DNA of 64,000 nucleotides, from assembly GCA_034509735.1 (NCBI GenBank), contig JACGWO010000011.1, positions 21,498,979 through 21,562,978 on the forward strand, in the 5' to 3' direction. Made by a program: the position numbers and the translations under genes. Positions within the stretch are counted from its first letter, which is position 1. Each line of letters starts with the position of its first letter. Source of the DNA: Sesamum alatum (taxonomy: Eukaryota; Streptophyta; Magnoliopsida; Lamiales; Pedaliaceae). Below, in pieces: positions 58,545 to 64,000 of the stretch. The notes under the pieces were generated by a model. It worked only from the letters and a program-made list of their open reading frames with translations, had not been told where the DNA came from and made no database searches.

Positions 58545-59336
58545 CACTACAAGAAAATGTATTTTAGATAATAAAATAATTGTAACGAATCGTCAACTTG
58601 TCACAAAAACTAGGTATCTGGTAACAAAATATAAAAATTGTTACAATAAAATCGAATTTTCGTAACAATCGTAATAATTCGTTACAATAAATGGAATGTC
58701 CTTACAAAAGTTTCTTAACAAAATGTGAGCGCATTAATATTTTATATTAGACTTATGTATTGAAGTATTACTTAAACTATGTAGTCATTATGAGATTTAT
58801 TTATGTTAGGTTTACTTTGTTTATGTTTATATGGACAAGTATTATTGTATTTTTGCAATTTTGGAAATAGGTTTATAAGCATTTTTTAATAGAAAATAAA
58901 TCACTATAAATTACTATTAGTAAGGAAATGAATTTCTCACAAAAACTTTTTGTGACAAAGTTGTTATTGTATATAAATTTAAAATATTATTCATTTTGAG
59001 TTTTAGTGACGACAGAATTTTCTCATAATAGGTATTCGTAACGAGAATACTGTTGTAAGTCATACTTTTAGTAACAAATCCTTTTCTTTTTGTAACGATA
59101 TCATAACCTCTTGTGAGGACACAATTGTTACTAGAACTATACAATTGTAGGGAATCAACGTTTATTACGAATACATTTGTGACGACATACTCAAATTCGT
59201 TACAAGAACTTTTAGCGACGGGGTTTTCAGTAGAAACTTAGTAACGATACATTTTCGTTACCAAAAGTATTGACGATGAAATTTGGACATATTGTAACGA
59301 ATTCTTTCCTTGCGAGATGTGAAATTTCTTGTAGTG
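58545..59336. mobile_element. non-autonomous CACTA element, 792 bp, TSD AGA
   Basis: It starts CACTACAAGAAAATG and ends AATTTCTTGTAGTG; AGA flanks both sides (58542-58544 and 59337-59339). Subterminal GTAACGAAT / TCGTTAC-type words recur in both orientations. It shares its terminal 12 bases with the CACTA element at 5196-5636, but its subterminal words differ. It has no transposase. Confidence 0.88.
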
Positions 59337-59339
59337 AGA

Positions 59340-59805
59340 ACCATCACATCTGTGTGGTTGTGTAATAAATGTGCACACATTAATGCAAAATCATCTTTAT
59401 AAGCAACATATATACGTTCTTTGGTTTTTATTGGGCACTTTGGAATCAACGGTGCAAGAAATTGATGGAGAATCGTCCCTGTGAGCCGAGGAGGGTTGTG
59501 AGTGAAGCAGAACAACTATTAGCGGACTATTCCCGTGTGATCAGGCTGCGTGTGAGGAGATGAGGCAGTGGTGTTGCTAACTGAGTTGTGTTGTGTTGTC
59601 TGTTGAGTTTGGTTTTGAGTTTTTATGTTTTGTTGGTTAGTTTTTTCGTTTTACTGTTTCGTAGTTCTGTTTTATTTTCAGTCAGGTTATTTTTCATTTA
59701 TGTTTAGGAGGTTAGTGGTGGTCTTTGAACATTGTGTACACTTAGTTTATTTGCTGGTTTTTTATATAAAAACCATCGCTTTAAAATAAAAAAAAAGCAA
59801 CAAAT
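59340..59805 (+). repeat. possible LINE 3' end
   Basis: A T/G-rich stretch (GTTGTGTTGTGTTGTCTG, GTTTTATTTTCAGTCAGG) ends in TTTTTTATATAAAAACCATC then GCTTTAAAATAAAAAAAAA, the style of plant LINE 3' UTRs with an A tail. No reverse transcriptase is visible, and the upstream limit is not defined. Confidence 0.3.
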
Positions 59806-60488
59806 CTATGTAATTTATGGTGGAGTATTTACCTTGCATTTAGAAGTGACATATCGGGCTAATATAGAAGTTCATGCAACACAATAAATGCTCACCTACC
59901 ACAATAAATGTCACTTACCAAATTTCAACATATTAATGATAATTGTCAGTGCAATTCTGTTCAAATTGAGGGTCAAATTAGACTGCACACTCCTTAAGAG
60001 GGCAATACAGGAAGTGAAAGTTTGTAGAGAATGATTTGGGTCCCACAAACTAATAATATGAACCTGAAAATTGGATTGCTATATTGAAAATAACGTGGCC
60101 TAATAACGGGCTTTTGCAAATAGTAGTGGGCTTTAGCTGTCGCAACTAAATTTTTGTAACACCCATATTAACTCGGATATAAGGGCTAATATGGGCTGAT
60201 AAACACAGCCTTAGTATATGTATATTGAACAACAAATAAATAAAAACATAAAAAAAATAAGTAGTCATCAAAAAATGAATTTGAAAGCAAGGTGATATAA
60301 ACCTAAATTTATAGATCAAAACAATAATCATTGTTTCATTTAACTTAAGAGATTGGACCATCAAACATAAATTATATTTCTAAAAAGACTCCTCCTTTTC
60401 TTTTGGAAGATCATAGAAAATATATATATATATATAATGATACATATTTGAGTCAAATTTTAAATATCGATAATACTATTATATTTTA
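59806..60488. other. AT-rich intergenic, no gene seen
   Basis: Only scattered simple repeats (TATATATA at about 60421-60436) and no supportable ORF. Confidence 0.5.
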
Positions 60489-61040
60489 GGCCTTATTTAC
60501 CTTGTTCTATTAGCCATGTTATATGGCTTAGTAGGAGTTAGTGTGTCATTTACTTACAAATGGCTGGGCCCGCCACTAGGCACTACACTCCACTACTCCT
60601 CTCTACAATTTAGCCGATTACAATATGGGGGTTGGGGGTAATATTAATAATCAGTGGGACCCATCTACATCTCTATTATTTTTTTCCTTTCAAAAATGTC
60701 CTTGATTTTTGTTGTCAGTTTACTTTTATGCCCTTAAAAGTGTGTGAAATTGCAAGTGATGATAATTGTCTCACACATGGTGGGTGGGATTTTAAATTCA
60801 CTACTTCATTATTTATAACCCACATACCTTCCTCTTCTCGTTTTATCCATTGTTAGGTACCATGACTTTGCACAATATGATATGAATGTAAACATCCCAC
60901 TGGATTAACACACATATTAACACTCAAAATAGTGCATCCTAGTAAACAAAAAATAAATTTGTCCAATAGAAGTCAATCCAACATATAGTAGGGTCCTACT
61001 ATTCTATAGGTCAATCCAACGGAAATTAGTAAACAAGGCC
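60489..61040. mobile_element. Tourist-like (Harbinger) MITE, TSD TTA
   Basis: The left GGCCTTATTTACCTTGTTC and the inverted right GGCCTTGTTTACTAATTTCC pair, and TTA flanks both (60486-60488 and 61041-61043). The TTTAC core is shared with the ends of the 7-kb Harbinger element at 27726-34743, although end matches are too short to prove it is a deletion derivative. Its interior has no ORF of note. Confidence 0.8.
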
Positions 61041-61096
61041 TTAGAGTAGACTAATTACTACTGTGACCAACCCCTTGAACAGATAAACCTCATGAA

Positions 61097-61940
61097 TAGG
61101 CCTGTCAACAGACGGGCATTACCCTATCCGGACCCCAACCCAAGAAATACCCATAGTTATTATTTATAGACCCTATCCAGACCCTAGTCATATAATACTC
61201 GTCGGGTCTTACCCATGTTATACCCATAGTAATTGGTTCCAATATGGGTCTTACCTATGTTAATTTGTTAAAGTGATAAAGCATTATACAAATTTTTTTT
61301 ATAATGATATCATCAAAACATATTACAAAATTAATTTAATAAAAATATTTCATGAATTTGCAATCGATAAAATAAATTACAAGCTATTCAATCTTTTAAC
61401 ATTTGCAAATCGAACATCGATAATTGAAATGTAAATAATGATCTTGACTTTGCTCAAATATTAGCCATTATTAATCAATTACATAATCTACACAGATTCG
61501 AGATATGAACATAAATTGAAAAATGGTAAGAAATAATAAGTATGAAAATAGGCTTTAACTTTGAAATACATTTTTTTTTATCAATTTGAAATTGCATTCA
61601 ACTTTAATTTAATGAGTTTTTACAATTCAAATTCAAACAAATCTTATCTTCATATGTTAGTCGAGCTTAACTAATTTTACATGACAAGTAAATCGAATCG
61701 ATTTGATATATAAAAAATTTACAAATTTGAAGAATTTTAAATTTTACCCGTTAAATATCCATACCCACGGGTATGGATAGGGTCTAGACCCTACCCATAC
61801 CCAAAAGACTTATTTCAATGAGTATGGGTCCGGATCTGGGTCTAATATAAAACTATTGTGTCTGGGTATGGGTATTAGCTATTGTAACGGGTACGAGTCT
61901 GGGTATTACCCGCCCATTAACAGATCATAAAGACAGGGCC
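61097..61940. mobile_element. hAT-like MITE rich in TACCC/GGGTA words
   Basis: The left CTGTCAACAGACGGGCATTACCC and the inverted right TCTGTTAATGGGCGGGTAATACCC pair; both arms continue with ACCCATA / TATGGGT words. The end style fits plant hAT MITEs, but no 8-bp duplication was found, so ends are approximate. Confidence 0.55.
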
Positions 61941-62037
61941 TTGGGGTTTGCCAAATAAACTAGGCCCAAATATCAATCATTATATCTGGATTGTAAGTTT
62001 ACTTATAAGTACAAAGTAATTGTATCACTCACAAGAT

Positions 62038-62290
62038 CATCTATACTAATACAAAAGAAAATGTCATACACACTCACAAACGGCGATTTGTGAGTGTCAT
62101 TCAACTGCCATTTAAAATTAAAAGTGCCCTTCAACCGGTAATAGAACTAACTTATGTAACTTCTAAATTTTATTTTAATTGATAAATTAGTTTCTTTTCT
62201 TTCTTTTTGTCTTTTGTTTTCTTAATGCATGTATTGATTTATACTTTATTGTTATTTATACTAATACAATTTAAAACATAAAAGAATATT
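62038..62290. repeat. Helitron-like dispersed repeat copy
   Basis: It opens ATCTATACTAATACAAAAG and contains ACTCACAAACGGCGATTTG, the inverted counterpart of the 25480-25850 copy. It ends about 100 bp past the 3' end of the polyamine oxidase gene. Confidence 0.5.
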
Positions 62291-62394
62291 TATTATATGC
62301 ACCAGATTTAAAGTGCCACAATGACTAGTGATATAAAAAGGAAAGCCAACACAAACAACACTGACCAGCTTTTGATGCTGCAGCAACAAACTAT

Positions 62395-64000
62395 TCACAT
62401 AACATCACAGTTATAGTGTTTAAGAAGCCTGTTGGCTTCTCTGATCCCACTAAGGTAAGCTCCATGTGTGGTGGAGTAGTGTGTTCTGTGTGTGGCTTCT
62501 CCTGCAAATAGAACTTGCAATTGTGATCGAGGGGAATCAAGATTGCTGCTGTTTTCAGGCAATGGCTCTGCCAATGCATCTATATCATCTCCACTTGATC
62601 CAACTGCTACATAGCTGTATGATCCAAAGAAGAGAGGATCACTCCCCCACTCACTCCTCAACACTTTATCAAACTTCAATTGCTTTCCTTCTCCAGAATC
62701 CTCATCACTTTCATCTTGTGATTTTGATGATAACAGGTTTGAGACAGTCGTTGAGAACCCGTTAGCGATCTCCTCGTCGCTGAGAGATTCAACTTCAAGA
62801 GCCTCCTGCCCTGCAAACCATGACAGCACGACTCTTGAATTGCTGTAAATTGGATACAGGGAAGACGCCGCCCTCATCCATTTCGGAATCTTGGGGTCCC
62901 GTAACTCGGAATCCGGTGGATGAAAAACCATTTGCAAGGGGGGGAATTTGAAACTGCTGGTTTCTTGATATTGGGAAGGTAGTTGCAAGAAGACCTTGTC
63001 CACAAGCCCGTATCCGAGCCTTGAAATTGCTTGAATCTTGGGACTAGGCAATGGAGGAATGAACATATTGCAATCTTGGTGAATCCCACGTTTGAGAACC
63101 CCAAGTGAAACAGTAACTATAACATGATCAACCGATACAGTTGATCCATCGCAAAAATGCAGCTTCACCGGCCTACCGTCGTCCCCATTGTCCGATCGCA
63201 ATTCTTGGCTGCAGCCATCGGGTTGCCATTCGAATTTCTCCACTATCCGGCCTAACTGTATCGTCCCGACTGGTAAAACAGAGGCCAAAGATTCAATCAC
63301 TCCAGAGTAGCCTCCAGCTATAGTTATCTCTTCCCCTGGAAATATTTCATACTCGCTCTCTGCATTGTAATCCAGAGTCCCCAAATCATCTACCGCGGAG
63401 AAAGCCTTGTGAGCGCGCTCATGCATTGCGAAAACCGCTTCTTCCAGCGATTTCCTGCTCCAATTCCCAACCCCGTCGACGGGTTTCTGATCTTTCACGA
63501 AACTCCAATAAGCCTCCAGGCCCTGCCTGAGGAAAGATCCGACACTGAGATTTCCAGGGCCACAATTGGTCCAACAATGCTTCACTATTTCAGAGCTTAC
63601 ACCATCTCCATCAACGGGTTTTCCTTCAATGAAATTCCGAAGATTCTTGAAAAGGGTAGAGATGGGTTGGACAAACGATGGATTAAGCTCATACCCACCT
63701 TCTGCTACGGTGATTGGCTTATGAGAAAAGAAGCCATCCATGCGCTCCCAGGGCTGGTGAGAGTGGAGCAAGGCTGATTCTTGAGCGATTTTGTAGACTG
63801 GGCTGCCTTGGATTCCGTGGATCCAGGTAGCCCCTAGCTCAATCCGGTCACCGCAGAACTCCGACGAGTTAATCCGGCCGCCGATCCTGGTTCCGCCCTC
63901 CACGACGGAGAGCTCGAAGAGTTGGTTCGAGTTCGTAGATTTGTAGAGCTTGTTAGCGGCGGCGAGCCCTGCCATTCCTGCGCCAATTATCACAATTCTC
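62395..64000 (-). CDS. PAO5: polyamine oxidase, PAO5 type (5' end beyond the window)
   Basis: This FAD amine oxidase acts on polyamines; the Arabidopsis PAO5 group back-converts thermospermine and spermine in the cytosol. The visible 535 codons form one uninterrupted frame ending at TGA (62395-62397). The N-terminal dinucleotide-binding motif RIVIIGAGMAGLAAANKLY starts right at the edge, and the upstream Met and a few residues are missing; the first in-frame codon sometimes read as a start is GTG and is not the true start. GGTRIGGRI and GATWIHGIQGSPVYKIA follow the family pattern, HVIVTVSLGVLKRGI and SWFAGQEALEVE lie in the middle, and FAGEATHRTHYSTTHGAYLS is the C-terminal FAD-binding motif. 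The lack of introns fits the PAO5 clade. No peroxisomal SRL/SKL ending is present (ends YNCDVM). All motifs are intact. Confidence 0.95.
   Translation of the reverse strand, partial: RIVIIGAGMAGLAAANKLYKSTNSNQLFELSVVEGGTRIGGRINSSEFCGDRIELGATWIHGIQGSPVYKIAQESALLHSHQPWERMDGFFSHKPITVAEGGYELNPSFVQPISTLFKNLRNFIEGKPVDGDGVSSEIVKHCWTNCGPGNLSVGSFLRQGLEAYWSFVKDQKPVDGVGNWSRKSLEEAVFAMHERAHKAFSAVDDLGTLDYNAESEYEIFPGEEITIAGGYSGVIESLASVLPVGTIQLGRIVEKFEWQPDGCSQELRSDNGDDGRPVKLHFCDGSTVSVDHVIVTVSLGVLKRGIHQDCNMFIPPLPSPKIQAISRLGYGLVDKVFLQLPSQYQETSSFKFPPLQMVFHPPDSELRDPKIPKWMRAASSLYPIYSNSRVVLSWFAGQEALEVESLSDEEIANGFSTTVSNLLSSKSQDESDEDSGEGKQLKFDKVLRSEWGSDPLFFGSYSYVAVGSSGDDIDALAEPLPENSSNLDSPRSQLQVLFAGEATHRTHYSTTHGAYLSGIREANRLLKHYNCDVM

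Noticed and set aside
62466..63777. Plus-strand frames within the polyamine oxidase gene
   Set aside because: They are shadows of an intact 535-codon minus-strand frame with clear FAD motifs.
63991..63993. GTG as the start of the polyamine oxidase
   Set aside because: The family has an ATG a few residues upstream of RIVIIGAG; here that part lies beyond the window edge.

Overview
This window is plant nuclear DNA, almost certainly from a eudicot and possibly an asterid (the lineage is an inference from protein style, not a measured match). The evidence is intron-rich genes with GT-AG junctions, an AT-rich background, plant Ty1/copia, Mutator, PIF/Harbinger, hAT and CACTA elements, and genes of typical plant families. 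There is no sign of bacterial, organellar or CRISPR sequence.

Only four host genes are supported. (1) An 18-exon GH35 beta-galactosidase on + (11449-18236, 730 aa by my splice model), a secreted cell-wall enzyme. (2) A six-exon gene on - (18868-22730, 684 aa) that I do not recognise; it converges tail-to-tail on the beta-galactosidase. (3) An intronless gene on + for an acidic 171-aa protein of unknown function (49678-50193). (4) A PAO5-type polyamine oxidase on - (62395 to the right edge), whose true N-terminus lies outside the window.

The rest is mostly transposon-derived and nested. 1-3192: a decayed Ty1/copia on -, cut by the left edge. 3193-11038: AT-rich DNA with Mutator-type MITEs, a CACTA MITE, 154-bp and 132-bp tandem arrays and a Mutator-type element with a G-rich core just upstream of the beta-galactosidase. 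22857-25850: a cluster of foldback elements, one carrying a GRF zinc-finger fragment. 27726-34743: a 7-kb PIF/Harbinger element (TSD TTA) with transposase and Myb/SANT genes on - and two more Myb/SANT-like units on +. 35313-40365: a complete but stop-riddled copia (LTR pair, TSD AATAT). 41509-45620: a 3'-truncated copia whose leader was hit by a Mutator-type element carrying an intact GRF zinc-finger ORF. 45621-49325: MITEs. 50438-56057: a complete, decayed Mutator element (9-bp TSD) with internal duplications and a nested GC-rich-core element with its own 9-bp TSD. 56225-62290: more MITEs and CACTA DNA.

The most unusual material is transposon cargo: GRF zinc-finger ORFs in two related TIR elements, GC-rich cores in two Mutator-type elements, and the extra Myb/SANT units opposite a Harbinger transposase. 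No new defence or metabolic system is evident. All boundaries were read by eye; none was aligned by computer.
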